DNA of 27,955 nucleotides from a virus, in the IMG/VR virus record IMGVR_UViG_3300005842_000038, positions 1 through 27,955 of that record; one strand, given 5' to 3'. The notes under the pieces were generated by a model. That model was not told the DNA's origin. It did not search any database and worked only from the letters and a program-made list of their open reading frames with translations. The position numbers and the translations under genes were made by a program. Shown here one piece after another: positions 14,829-22,736 of this stretch (positions are counted from its first letter, which is position 1; each line of letters starts with the position of its first letter).

Positions 14829-15871
14829 AATCGTTCGATGTTTGTCATCAAACGCTCCGCAGAAATATCCGCCATGCAGGACGCAACCTGCGTTTCCTTT
14901 CCCTCCTCCTTAAACGGTACGCAAGTATCCAGCGTGTTATGTAAACGGTGACAAGGCCAGCAAGGAACGTTGTCTGTATCAGCATGTAGCGTCGTTGTGT
15001 TCACCCAATGCTTGGTGATATTTTCATCGGACGCATGCGACACCATGACGATCTTCGGCATTGGCTCCATGGCCGTCGCCCAAGCTAGACCGGTGTCTGG
15101 AGACACAACCAAATCAGACAACAAGACTTGCGTCAGGCTGCGGCGCGTGGACCAGTGCTGATGACCGCCTGGATCGGAGTTATCTGGTGATAGAGCCAAA
15201 TGCAGTCCGCCGGTTCCGCTGTGCGCGCGCTTGACATCCTCCATGACCGACTGCGCCATTTCGAATTGCTTGCCGCCGATCCCAAACAGCACAACAGGAA
15301 TTTTCAATTCCTTAATGACGCGGCAAATAACCTGCGGTGAATATGGATAAACCTTGTCAACGCGCGAGCCGCCAATAATCCAAGCCAGATATCTGCCGCC
15401 AATTTGCTCACGCGTCTTCTTGGCACGCTCAACTTCTTCCTCCGTAGGATAAAACAGCGGTGCGCCAAACTGGTATGGCTGGGGCAGTCCGACTATATCC
15501 CAAGCTGTTTCCAGATACGAACCCTTGCACAGCTTACGCCTGTAATCTTGCGGCCACCAGAAGTTGGTATCGGTTTCAAACAGCGCGTGCTGCTTTTCCA
15601 CCGAATGGCTTAAATTCCACAAGCCGCCCATGTACTCGTGCGAACGGGCAATGAACCATTTGGTCCACTCTCCCGGACCATTGGGAATGTCCTTTTCGCC
15701 CTTGACCGAAAGCTTGTCCACGTTTGGATTGTTGAGGTAGACCACATGGAATGACTCCGATGTGATCACCTCGACAAGATAACCCAAACGCTTCAATGGC
15801 GCGAGAACGGAAGCCGCGATAAGATTATCGCCCAGACCGCCAAGGCGGCAGACACATGCCCAGCCAGCCAT
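14816..15871 (-). CDS. GT9-like (heptosyltransferase-type) glycosyltransferase
   Basis: The N-terminus reads CRLGGLGDNLIAASVLAPLKR (from residue 8), the classic GT9 G-x-x-GD start seen in ADP-heptose LPS transferases. Later DLVVSPDTGLAWATA (253-267) corresponds to the GT9 D-T-G-x-x-H/W-x-A-A donor loop. The C-terminus has cysteines at 304, 307, 317 and 332 in a CWPCH ... C ... SCM arrangement, which also occurs in LPS-core-type members. Length (351) is normal for the family. The enzyme should be a soluble cytoplasmic GT-B protein. Whether it uses a heptose donor is unknown. Confidence 0.85.
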   Translation of the reverse strand: MAGWACVCRLGGLGDNLIAASVLAPLKRLGYLVEVITSESFHVVYLNNPNVDKLSVKGEKDIPNGPGEWTKWFIARSHEYMGGLWNLSHSVEKQHALFETDTNFWWPQDYRRKLCKGSYLETAWDIVGLPQPYQFGAPLFYPTEEEVERAKKTREQIGGRYLAWIIGGSRVDKVYPYSPQVICRVIKELKIPVVLFGIGGKQFEMAQSVMEDVKRAHSGTGGLHLALSPDNSDPGGHQHWSTRRSLTQVLLSDLVVSPDTGLAWATAMEPMPKIVMVSHASDENITKHWVNTTTLHADTDNVPCWPCHRLHNTLDTCVPFKEEGKETQVASCMADISAERLMTNIERLWKQ

Positions 15872-16104
15872 CAGCCGACAACCTTGCCACCGCGAATGAT
15901 GCTGATTTTGCTCTCATCGATCTTCATGGTTCCCAAACCTCCGACACCGGCAACTGGTACTTGCTGCTTGGCTCTGACCAGATGATGTATCGAACAAGGC
16001 TGCGTTCCTGGGACAATATCCCACTTGTCATCGATCAGCTTCTGCACTTCCTGTTGCCAGTTCTGATCAATTGGCAGCGTTACCGTCTTATATTCCATTT
16101 CCAT
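15871..16104 (-). CDS. Small protein of sugar cassette, DUF1737-like N-terminus
   Basis: This 77-residue protein reads MEMEYKTVTLPIDQNWQQEV then LIDDKWDIVPG. A short Y-K-x-V start, helix and G/K-W-x-x-x-x-G motif resemble DUF1737-type small domains, but the match is loose. The C-terminal half includes VAGVGGLGTMKIDESK. It is followed immediately by the GT9-like gene (one-base overlap). The function is unknown; it may be a small regulatory or adaptor subunit, but nothing in the sequence proves that. Confidence 0.65.
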   Translation of the reverse strand: MEMEYKTVTLPIDQNWQQEVQKLIDDKWDIVPGTQPCSIHHLVRAKQQVPVAGVGGLGTMKIDESKISIIRGGKVVG

Positions 16105-16118
16105 TTTCTGTCCTTCCT

Positions 16119-16832
16119 TTATTTATAGTTTTGTTGAACCCATGCGATCTGCGGTGGCAGACTATTCCAAGGCACTCCATGAAAGAAAACAATGCGTGCA
16201 TTTTCCGGAAGTACTTTCGAATTCCTCAGATGCTTACGCCAAGAGTAAACCCCGTCTTCCGTCGTCCACATCTTCTCTCCCTTGCCGAGAACATAAGTGA
16301 TCCAGCCTTGATCACTCCCCTTGCGTCCCGCCCGATTGGCCTCCTGCGGCGATTTCAGCGGATCAAAACGCTCCCAAACTTGGCTGCGCGAACCAGCAGT
16401 CATCATCCACATGCTGCCATTGTAGCCGGGCAGATTGTTATCCTGCTTAAGAAACGTATCGCCCCAGACGATGAAATCATCGTCGCGATCCCAGAGCGGA
16501 GCCAGATCGCCTGTGGCGACAAAGTCAAGATCAAGCGAAACAAAGCGTTCACCAATAATGTCTTTCGCTTCCTTGCTGAACGCCTTCAGACGGCAATAAC
16601 AACTTGGCCCAGAGGTGAATGATGGATTTCGTAAATTTCTGTAATCTGACCACAAAGGAATGATGCGGATCGATTTGTCAATTCCACTCGCATCATCAGT
16701 AATGCAGTTGATACGATGTTGTCCGCTGTAGTGCCGCCGCACCATAGAGGCCGCGATATTGACATGCTGAGCAGAGAAGTGTGAACGGTAGCCTCCTCTT
16801 GGCTTCCACTTCCAGAAGACGACATCAAGCAT
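16119..16832 (-). CDS. GT-A fold glycosyltransferase with DxD motif (GT8/GT32-like)
   Basis: This 237-residue protein has FVSLDLDFVATGDL with an LDLD metal/nucleotide motif at 100-103, a DDDFIVWGD strand, SMWMMTAG, then GSDQGWITY (172-180) and a final VFFHGVPWN (215-223). DxD followed by SDQ and a late H-G motif is characteristic of retaining GT-A enzymes such as GT8 and GT32. There is no signal peptide. A short gap of 14 bases separates it from the 77-residue gene, containing a purine-rich ribosome site. It overlaps the 16825-17454 gene by 8 bases. Confidence 0.8.
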   Translation of the reverse strand: MLDVVFWKWKPRGGYRSHFSAQHVNIAASMVRRHYSGQHRINCITDDASGIDKSIRIIPLWSDYRNLRNPSFTSGPSCYCRLKAFSKEAKDIIGERFVSLDLDFVATGDLAPLWDRDDDFIVWGDTFLKQDNNLPGYNGSMWMMTAGSRSQVWERFDPLKSPQEANRAGRKGSDQGWITYVLGKGEKMWTTEDGVYSWRKHLRNSKVLPENARIVFFHGVPWNSLPPQIAWVQQNYK

Positions 16833-17454
16833 AGGCCAGCAAATTTTGTTTTATCGTTGGCCATTCCTTATCGCGCCAGCGCTCAAACACCGGTTTTTCA
16901 TCCAGTTGCTTTGGCCGACCCTTTGATGTCTGGTCGTACTTGCCAGGATTTTTCTTGTTGGCATAGTGTCGGTGTTCGACAATGATATCCTCTTGCAATC
17001 CGGCAAACTTCATCTCGCGGGAAATCAATTCCAGCATCGTATCTCCGTAGTAATGAATAAACTTTGGATTGAATATATAGCCAAGCTTTCGAACAAGATC
17101 ACCGTGAATAACAAAAGCACCGCAGCGGCGGGTAAACAGATCATTGGCATAGGCGATCCCGCTCTTGGCGCGCATGATCAACATAACATCCCAGTGTGGC
17201 GTGATCGGCACCATGTCGTCGCTCAACGAACCGTACCAGGCGCAGTCGGGAAACCTCTTGAAGATGTTGTTGTGCTTCTCGACGTACTTGCACTGCCTGC
17301 CGATATCGAATTGCCACTGTTCAGGCAAGGAAACATTTGAGTAGAGTTTAGCCTGATCCTTATCTATAGCCACAATGCCTGGAGTTGACGGAGGAGCCGT
17401 GTCGAACATGTGCCTCAAACGATCCGGACGGTTGCGCGAAGGCAGTATCCACAT
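16825..17454 (-). CDS. GT-A-like glycosyltransferase (GT2-type)
   Basis: This 209-residue protein begins MWILPSRNRPDRLRHMFD, the SRNRP-type start of GT2-like enzymes. It carries YGSLSDDMVPITPHWD with the acidic D-D pair at 79-80, a cysteine-containing RRCGAFVIHGD, and YYGDTMLELI with a later VEHRHY. The S-D-D-M-x-P placement matches the catalytic DxD region of GT-A transferases found in phages. It overlaps the neighbouring genes by 8 bases and 1 base. Substrate unknown. Confidence 0.75.
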   Translation of the reverse strand: MWILPSRNRPDRLRHMFDTAPPSTPGIVAIDKDQAKLYSNVSLPEQWQFDIGRQCKYVEKHNNIFKRFPDCAWYGSLSDDMVPITPHWDVMLIMRAKSGIAYANDLFTRRCGAFVIHGDLVRKLGYIFNPKFIHYYGDTMLELISREMKFAGLQEDIIVEHRHYANKKNPGKYDQTSKGRPKQLDEKPVFERWRDKEWPTIKQNLLAYA

Positions 17455-18146
17455 CAGTCATTTTTTCCTGCGCGCTTGAACCTTTCCATTCCCAGTCGCA
17501 TGAACGTTCCTGTGTGACCGATGTCAATGGCATGCACGCCTTTGTTTGCCAGCCTTGCCGCCAAGATCGTCGCTGTCGCTCCCAGACATAGCAGCACCGT
17601 CCCTTGCGGCTTGCCTATCTCCGCCTCAATGCGATCAATCTCCGCATAGGCATGGAGTGCCGGACCGCGCACCTCGCGCACGCTAGCTGCATCGCTCAGC
17701 GCTTCTGGCGTGAAGGAAAGATCAGCAGACGGTTTATCCTCCCAGACCAGCGTGATATTTTTGCCGCGCCATAGCCGCTTAACCTTGTCCCAGTAATCAG
17801 TACGATCAATCCAAGGCGCGCTATCAGGCCGAGAAATGAAAGCAGAGCCATAAACAGGTAGTTTGTAAAGCTTGGTATATTGCCGCTCCGTATAAGGTCG
17901 CCAACTGTGCACTCGCGGTGTCTTTTGTATATTCGGAATGCAAATTAGAGCAGCAGTTGGCGTAACCAGCAGGTCACGCAATTCGTTTCTCAGTTCATCA
18001 GATGGCCGCTGCGAACGCGCCATTCCCCACAGACATAAGCGCAGTTCACCATCCCCATAGCGCGCAATCGACTTGCCAGCCAACGCCAGGTCCAGCGTCT
18101 CGTCCTCTGACAAGACTTTCGGGTAAGTCACAGAACACGGTCCCAC
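17454..18146 (-). CDS. GT-D-fold (DUF1792-like) glycosyltransferase
   Basis: The protein of 230 residues has ARYGDGELRL (28-37), the R-x-GDGE motif that marks GT-D (DUF1792) transferases known from bacterial adhesin glycosylation. It also has LICIPN, YGSAFISRPD, and a Rossmann-like C-terminal TVLLCLGATATILAARL with DIGH (208-211). The GT-D fold was described in an enzyme that extends glycans on a serine-rich surface adhesin, which fits a protein acceptor here, though that is inference. It overlaps the GT2-like gene by 19 bases. Confidence 0.8.
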   Translation of the reverse strand: MGPCSVTYPKVLSEDETLDLALAGKSIARYGDGELRLCLWGMARSQRPSDELRNELRDLLVTPTAALICIPNIQKTPRVHSWRPYTERQYTKLYKLPVYGSAFISRPDSAPWIDRTDYWDKVKRLWRGKNITLVWEDKPSADLSFTPEALSDAASVREVRGPALHAYAEIDRIEAEIGKPQGTVLLCLGATATILAARLANKGVHAIDIGHTGTFMRLGMERFKRAGKND

Positions 18147-18844
18147 TCAAAGTCCAGAGTTGTTATCTTCCCAGTGCGCCCCAAACTTCGCTTGCGCGCC
18201 ATGGTTTGCAAGCGCCGCTGGTCATTGATCGGTCCGCGCCGCTCATAATTTGTCGTGCTGGCATCATCGATCACTTCACGCGGATAACGAATGACCGGAC
18301 AGGTTTTCAACACAACATTGGTTGCGTGCCTGAGCAATCTTCGCCGTGGTGCACCGTCGCTGCCGTACTGGCCGCACATATCTTCGTCATAGCCGCCCAT
18401 CTTGTCCCAGTACATCTTTTTGGTCAGCGCGAAGATGTTGTGGCCTGGACCTTTGGCATTCGGCGTCATGTGCGGCGCATCGATACGCGGGAAGGTAAAG
18501 AACACTCTTTCGTTAGTCTGCTCTAAAAGTTTCTGCAGCGAACCAGTCGGCAAAGCGTGATCCATATCGGAGAGAAACAGCCAGCCTTCATCAGCTTGAT
18601 AAGCACCTAAATTCCGCGCCCCATCCTGATGCCATGGCATGTCAACCTTGACGCGGTAAATGGAAAGCTTCGGCAACACAGGTCTGACAACATCGAGCGC
18701 CGCCCAGCGCGGCGAAGCATCGTCAACAACAATGACGGAAACCTTGTCCTTCAATTCATCCGGGTAATTCGACCAGATGCGATATTGCTCGGACAGCATC
18801 AGTGGATTGTCATAATAACTATAAACAAGCGTCAGCGAATTCAT
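18128..18844 (-). CDS. GT2-like glycosyltransferase
   Basis: This 238-residue protein opens MNSLTLVYSYYDNPLML and has SVIVVDDASPRW (36-47), then GARNLGAYQAD (75-85) and FLSDMDHALP (90-99) as the DxD site. GGYDEDMCGQYGSDG (150-164) acts as the second acidic motif. This order is that of inverting GT2 enzymes. A C-terminal basic region follows. The gene overlaps both neighbours (19 and 4 bases). It would be cytoplasmic. Confidence 0.85.
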   Translation of the reverse strand: MNSLTLVYSYYDNPLMLSEQYRIWSNYPDELKDKVSVIVVDDASPRWAALDVVRPVLPKLSIYRVKVDMPWHQDGARNLGAYQADEGWLFLSDMDHALPTGSLQKLLEQTNERVFFTFPRIDAPHMTPNAKGPGHNIFALTKKMYWDKMGGYDEDMCGQYGSDGAPRRRLLRHATNVVLKTCPVIRYPREVIDDASTTNYERRGPINDQRRLQTMARKRSLGRTGKITTLDFEWDRVL

Positions 18845-19491
18845 GCCGCAACGGTTTCTAGTTTCGTATCCTGTCTGATCATTTCTTCAAAATCGACTAT
18901 GGGCCACAAATCGGCCCAAGCGCTGTCCGGACTGGCGTTGACGCACTCCACGCCAAGTTTAACCAAATCCTTGGCTACCGGCCCAAGGTCGCGCCGCTGC
19001 TTGTCGAACGTTCCGGGCATCTGCTTCCACTGGTGCGGATAATCAGTATGATGATGCGTCTGCTTGCCGTCCGCTCCGCCATTCTTGCCGTCAGCACCAA
19101 CCAACACTACCTTCTTGACGCCGAGATGAACGGCAATATTTATAGCACTTGCCAGCGTGGTATATTTAATCACGACATAACCAGGATCAGGAGAGAGGCC
19201 GGGAGGGCTTTTTCGCTTCATGCGCAGCAGTCGAGGGTGCCGGGCCAGCGATGAAGCGCAGATGATCTTCCCCTTGAACCGTTCTATTTTCTTAACGTTG
19301 GCATCCCACCAACGTGTATCCGAAAACATCAAATAATCAGCCCAAGGCGCGCGGTAGAAACTGGAATTAATCACAATCAGCTTGTGGCCTTGCAGCTTGT
19401 CGATATCCAGCAATCCTACAGACGGTCCACCGCACAAAATGAAACAAGTTTCCCCTTCCCAGTCCTTCTTGAAAACGTGGTAAGTAGCCAT
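18841..19491 (-). CDS. DUF115/GT42-like Rossmann protein, first gene of sugar cassette
   Basis: This 216-residue protein contains FILCGGPSVGLLDI (17-30), APWADYLMFSDTRWW (48-62), VVLVGADG (128-135) and a His run at 146-148. The C-G-G-P-S start and the ADYL-x-x-x-D-x-x-WW segment occur in a set of phage proteins. They resemble DUF115 (MptE-like) and bacterial CstI/II sialyltransferases. I infer a nucleotide-sugar-using enzyme, but the family link is from memory and uncertain. It lies directly downstream of the connector gene with no gap beyond its ribosome site inside that region. Confidence 0.7.
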   Translation of the reverse strand: MATYHVFKKDWEGETCFILCGGPSVGLLDIDKLQGHKLIVINSSFYRAPWADYLMFSDTRWWDANVKKIERFKGKIICASSLARHPRLLRMKRKSPPGLSPDPGYVVIKYTTLASAINIAVHLGVKKVVLVGADGKNGGADGKQTHHHTDYPHQWKQMPGTFDKQRRDLGPVAKDLVKLGVECVNASPDSAWADLWPIVDFEEMIRQDTKLETVAA

Positions 19492-20115
19492 CTAGGTGAC
19501 AACCCGCTTGAATGGTTTTATCAAATCGGCAACCGAAGCTGGCAACGCTGCGTTGCTGCCGCTCACGTTGGCATTGAAATAAGAAACACGACGGTCACCG
19601 TGCTGGATGTCGCGGATCGACACATCACGCTCGCCAGAAACGCGGCCATCTTCGATCAGCTCGATAACGGCGCGCGACAGCGAGGCAGGCGCACCTTCAG
19701 GAAGCTCATAGCCACCGGTATAGGTGACAACAATCTCGCCATTAAAACCCCATCCCCAACCCCAGCTTGAATTCGGCTTGCGCCACAACAAACCATTCTC
19801 ATGGTTCAACCGATAATCATTGGTCGTCAGCTGAGTATGATTCGATTCAATTGAAATAATTTCCACAACCGGATAGCGCGAAAGCGCTAACGCCTTTGCA
19901 TAAGTACAGCCGAAGAATGTTTCTACAACGGTCTGCTTGGCAAAAACGCGGTCGCAGACTTCACCCAGCAGGATTGAATAGGATGTAATCTCGCTGGCTG
20001 TAACTGCATCGTCTGCCGTGTTGCCGGTGATGCCCAACTCTTCGTTAACAGCCTCAACTGTTGTCAAGTCATAGACGAGTGCGGTATTTGCATCTGGCTC
20101 GACAATCGAGTGCAT
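19492..20115 (-). CDS. gp6-like head-tail connector protein
   Basis: This 207-residue protein begins MHSIVEPDANTALVYDLTT with VEAVNEELGITGNTADDAV, the helical N-terminus of HK97 gp6-like connector proteins. That part is followed by SYSILLGEVCDRVFAKQ and a beta-rich middle (YPVVEIISIES). Connectors of this type bind beneath the portal and prepare the site for closure and tail docking. It lies between the collagen-like gene and the sugar cassette; in typical genomes the head-closure gene would follow immediately. The closure-type gene here is about 12.9 kb away at 6245, so the module has been split by inserts. Confidence 0.82.
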   Translation of the reverse strand: MHSIVEPDANTALVYDLTTVEAVNEELGITGNTADDAVTASEITSYSILLGEVCDRVFAKQTVVETFFGCTYAKALALSRYPVVEIISIESNHTQLTTNDYRLNHENGLLWRKPNSSWGWGWGFNGEIVVTYTGGYELPEGAPASLSRAVIELIEDGRVSGERDVSIRDIQHGDRRVSYFNANVSGSNAALPASVADLIKPFKRVVT

Positions 20116-21213
20116 TTAAAGCGCCCTGCCGTCAAACCCAACCATGCGGCCATCCTGGCCTTTCGGACCCATCGGACCGGCTGGACCTAGTGCTCCATCC
20201 TTTCCATTGCGTCCGCACTTGACCGCAAGTCGCCAATGCTTAGCACCACCAACGGTGCCCGGACGCTCAATCGTTTCCTGCTTGCAGATGAATAACGATC
20301 CACCGGTCGTGACCACTGCACCACGCGGATAGGTGATCCCTTCACGCCAAATCTCATGGTCGAAGTCTGCAAGCGTTGCTTTGTTGTACCAGAATTCCTT
20401 GACCTGATCCGCACGGCGGAAGCGATAACCGAAGCGCAAGCCTTCTTCCATCGCTTCCATGTCATCAAAGCCAAAGCCATCGCGCCCAGGAACGCCGTCC
20501 TTACCAGTCTCACCCTGCGATCCGTCCTTACCGACCACAATACCGAGGTTCTGTGTACCGCCATCCGTCTTGGTAATGACAAGTTCACCGGATCGATTGA
20601 TGATCGCCCCTGCAAGACCCACTCCATCTTTTCCTGGCGCGCCGTCCTTGCCATCCTTCGGCATCTGGATGGACTTGAGAACCAGCGCAGCGATGTCCGC
20701 AATATCCGGTGCAACGGCATCCTTGCCGTTCGCTCCGTCTTTGCCGTCAGCTCCGTCTTTGCCATCCTTCGGCATTTGAATTGACTTAAGAACTAGCGCC
20801 GCAACGTCTGCGATATCTGGCGCAACAGCATCCTTGCCGTTCGCGCCGTCTTTTCCGTCAACGCCGTCTTTGCCATTGACTGCCACTGGCAGTTTTTCAA
20901 ACAACTCGGCAACCTTGCTGTCCACCATTGCCGTAAGGCTAGGCAGCAAGTCATCGATGCTGACGCTTTTGCCGTCCTGCCCGTCCTTGCCCGGAGCGCC
21001 ATCTTTTCCATTCTTCGGCAACTGCAAAGACTTGAGCACCAGCGCAGCAACTTCGGCAGGATCGGCATCCTTACCATCGCGGCCATGCTTCAATTCGCGC
21101 GCCTCTAGGTCAGCAATCTTCTTTTGCAACGGCGCAACGCACTCTTTCATTAGCGCCACAATGCCTGCACTAAATTCTTTTTGAAACTCGGTATTATCTA
21201 GCATTGGTGTCAA
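20116..21213 (-). CDS. Collagen-like virion protein with carbohydrate-binding-like C-terminus
   Basis: This 365-residue protein has an N-terminal helical segment (residues 8-42). After it come several G-x-y blocks, mostly GKDG units, at about 44-50, 67-83, 113-128, 150-167, 187-198 and 228-247, with a final GPAGPMGPKGQDG at 344-356. Between them sit repeated PDIAD-V/I-AALVLKSIQMP elements. Residues about 280-333 (WREGITYPRGAVVTTGG, then HWRLAVK) resemble the CBM5/12-type carbohydrate-binding module often seen in such phage proteins. It probably forms a trimeric fibre on the capsid or neck. It overlaps the portal gene by 20 bases and abuts the connector gene. Collagen-like proteins of some viruses are glycosylated, which is interesting next to the sugar genes. 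Confidence 0.83.
   Translation of the reverse strand: MTPMLDNTEFQKEFSAGIVALMKECVAPLQKKIADLEARELKHGRDGKDADPAEVAALVLKSLQLPKNGKDGAPGKDGQDGKSVSIDDLLPSLTAMVDSKVAELFEKLPVAVNGKDGVDGKDGANGKDAVAPDIADVAALVLKSIQMPKDGKDGADGKDGANGKDAVAPDIADIAALVLKSIQMPKDGKDGAPGKDGVGLAGAIINRSGELVITKTDGGTQNLGIVVGKDGSQGETGKDGVPGRDGFGFDDMEAMEEGLRFGYRFRRADQVKEFWYNKATLADFDHEIWREGITYPRGAVVTTGGSLFICKQETIERPGTVGGAKHWRLAVKCGRNGKDGALGPAGPMGPKGQDGRMVGFDGRAL
20635..20856 (-). repeat. Tandem 111-bp duplication in collagen-like gene
   Basis: Two copies of a 37-residue unit (residues about 120-156 and 157-193) containing GKDGANGKDAVAPDIAD then AALVLKSIQMPKDGKDG differ by only a few residues. A more diverged third copy lies at residues about 46-78. 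The near-identity suggests recent duplication that changes fibre length. Confidence 0.8.
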
Positions 21214-22561
21214 TCATTTCTCTGCGAATGTCCCACAGCAGTGCGCGGGCCATCTGCGCAGCGTTTACTGGTGCCGGAGTTTTCGGCGCGGGTAATGCAG
21301 GAGGAGTGAATGGATTGGCTTGCGCATCGCGCTTGTTCAATGCTTCAAGTGAATAATTCTGCTGCTGCAGATATGGACTGTCGCCGCCGGAAACTGGCTT
21401 ATATCCAAGCACGGCGCGCGCCTCGTTAGGCGCGGTGATCCCGCGCGATACCTGCTCAGCCAGCACATTGGTCTGCGTCAGCGTATCCATACGCAGCAAG
21501 TTATCCAAATCGAACTCAGAGCCAAATCCTGCATCGAGCAGCCCAAGACCTTCATCCAACAGCGCCTCAATCGACTCGACGTGAATCTGCACGCAGTCGG
21601 CGTAATAGGCTTGCGTAAGCGCCTGAATGTTATTGTAAGCCGGAGTTGGACCGACACCGGCCTTGAATGTCGGCACGCCGTAGGTCGTGCAGATTTGCTC
21701 TGCCGTCAGTTTCAATTGCTCGATCAATTGTGAGTCAACAGCGTTGATCACCAGCGGCTGCCAGGTCAAGCCACTCCCGGCCACCGCTACCTTGCCGAAA
21801 TTTTCACCGCCATAGTTGCTCTCCCACTGCTCCTTGACTCGGTCGGCAGTGGTCTGCGGAATGTCCCCAGGCGCGGTCAGAATTCCGGACGGTCTTGCCT
21901 GATTGCGGAAGAAGCGGTCAGAAAACCTCTGGATGCGCAACCCGGAAATGGCGGGAAGGAAGCTGGCGTAAATAGGTGATAGTCCGACCAGATGCGGGTA
22001 AAACAGCGGCGCATTCCTATCGTGAATAATCTCGCTGGCTGGCAGGACAAGATTTTCCTCAAATTGTCCGGCCAGATTATCGCGATAGAGCTGATAAAAA
22101 ACTCCGCCATCGGGTGCAACCAACGGCTTGGTGCGCGTCGGATCGAGAATATATAATTCGGTAACGACGTTGCGATTGTCGCGCCCCTTGAGGACATAGG
22201 TGTTGCCGTAAGCCAGCTTGGAAATCATCCACTGCTGATAAAACTGCACATGGTTCTGATAGCCGTTCGGCTTGCGCAATACTGGAGAAAAGGCAGGATT
22301 GTCCACCTCCTGCCAGATATCGTTGGCATCCTCCTGCACCAGCTTGACGCGCATCTTCGCCACGTCGGACGCAATCAGCGTCACGCAACGATAGACTGCA
22401 TAGTTGGATAATACGTTGTCATAAGGCAGCGGATCGTTGCGCTGCCACGCGCCCGTGTAAGGCTCATTGACAACAGGATACCAGCCGCGATCAGCACTCT
22501 CCAGTTGATACGGGAGTTGCTTGCGCCGGAAACTGATTTCACCGATAAGCGGAAGCTTCAT
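21194..22561 (-). CDS. Portal protein (HK97 family)
   Basis: This 455-residue protein has the layout of HK97-type portals: an N-terminal YAVYRCVTLIASDVAKMRVKL, a central YGNTYVLKGRDNR, HDRNAPLFYPHLVGLSPIYA, and a C-terminal region with CTTYGVPTFKAGVG, DCVQIHVESIEALLDEGLGL and RGITAPNEARAVLGYKPVSGGD. The portal forms the dodecamer through which DNA enters and leaves the head. Gene length is typical. The small membrane protein gene is one base upstream and the collagen-like gene starts inside the portal's end. Confidence 0.93.
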   Translation of the reverse strand: MKLPLIGEISFRRKQLPYQLESADRGWYPVVNEPYTGAWQRNDPLPYDNVLSNYAVYRCVTLIASDVAKMRVKLVQEDANDIWQEVDNPAFSPVLRKPNGYQNHVQFYQQWMISKLAYGNTYVLKGRDNRNVVTELYILDPTRTKPLVAPDGGVFYQLYRDNLAGQFEENLVLPASEIIHDRNAPLFYPHLVGLSPIYASFLPAISGLRIQRFSDRFFRNQARPSGILTAPGDIPQTTADRVKEQWESNYGGENFGKVAVAGSGLTWQPLVINAVDSQLIEQLKLTAEQICTTYGVPTFKAGVGPTPAYNNIQALTQAYYADCVQIHVESIEALLDEGLGLLDAGFGSEFDLDNLLRMDTLTQTNVLAEQVSRGITAPNEARAVLGYKPVSGGDSPYLQQQNYSLEALNKRDAQANPFTPPALPAPKTPAPVNAAQMARALLWDIRREMIDTNAR

Positions 22562-22562
22562 A

Positions 22563-22736
22563 TCAGTTTACAGGCTTGCCAAAAACCTGCCAGCCGAGGA
22601 TGGCTATGACACAAAACAGCAAGAGACTTCCGCCGATATGGATCATGCTGCCGCCATACCCGGCATAGATGGGACCACCTATGCCGAGCACGAGCCACAG
22701 CAGCATCAAGATCCAGAATGCCAATCCTTTGGACAT
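22563..22736 (-). CDS. 57-residue membrane protein, two predicted segments
   Basis: A short frame begins at ATG 22734-22736, overlapping the preceding stop as TGATG, and ends with TGA one base before the portal ATG. It encodes MSKGLAFWILMLLWLVLGIG, then a GGPIYAGYGG turn, and HIGGSLLLFCVIAILGWQVF. Two hydrophobic stretches (about 5-20 and 34-51) make it a likely inner membrane hairpin. Similar tiny proteins occur between capsid and portal genes in many phages. Its role is unknown; host membrane interaction, superinfection exclusion or a holin-like activity are possible, none shown by the sequence. Confidence 0.8.
   Translation of the reverse strand: MSKGLAFWILMLLWLVLGIGGPIYAGYGGSMIHIGGSLLLFCVIAILGWQVFGKPVN

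Noticed and set aside
14816-15871. Host LPS heptosyltransferase locus, i.e. chromosomal DNA within the window
   Set aside because: The gene is embedded by overlaps in a run of phage genes on one strand and no other host LPS gene is present.
20144-21184. Plus-strand frames with Pro/Ser repeats opposite the collagen-like gene
   Set aside because: They are complements of GKDG codons. The minus-strand frame has recognisable collagen and CBM-like content and proper overlaps with neighbours.
22563-22736. Firm call of holin
   Set aside because: Two hydrophobic segments are compatible, but no endolysin or spanin is adjacent and its site between capsid and portal is not a lysis cassette.
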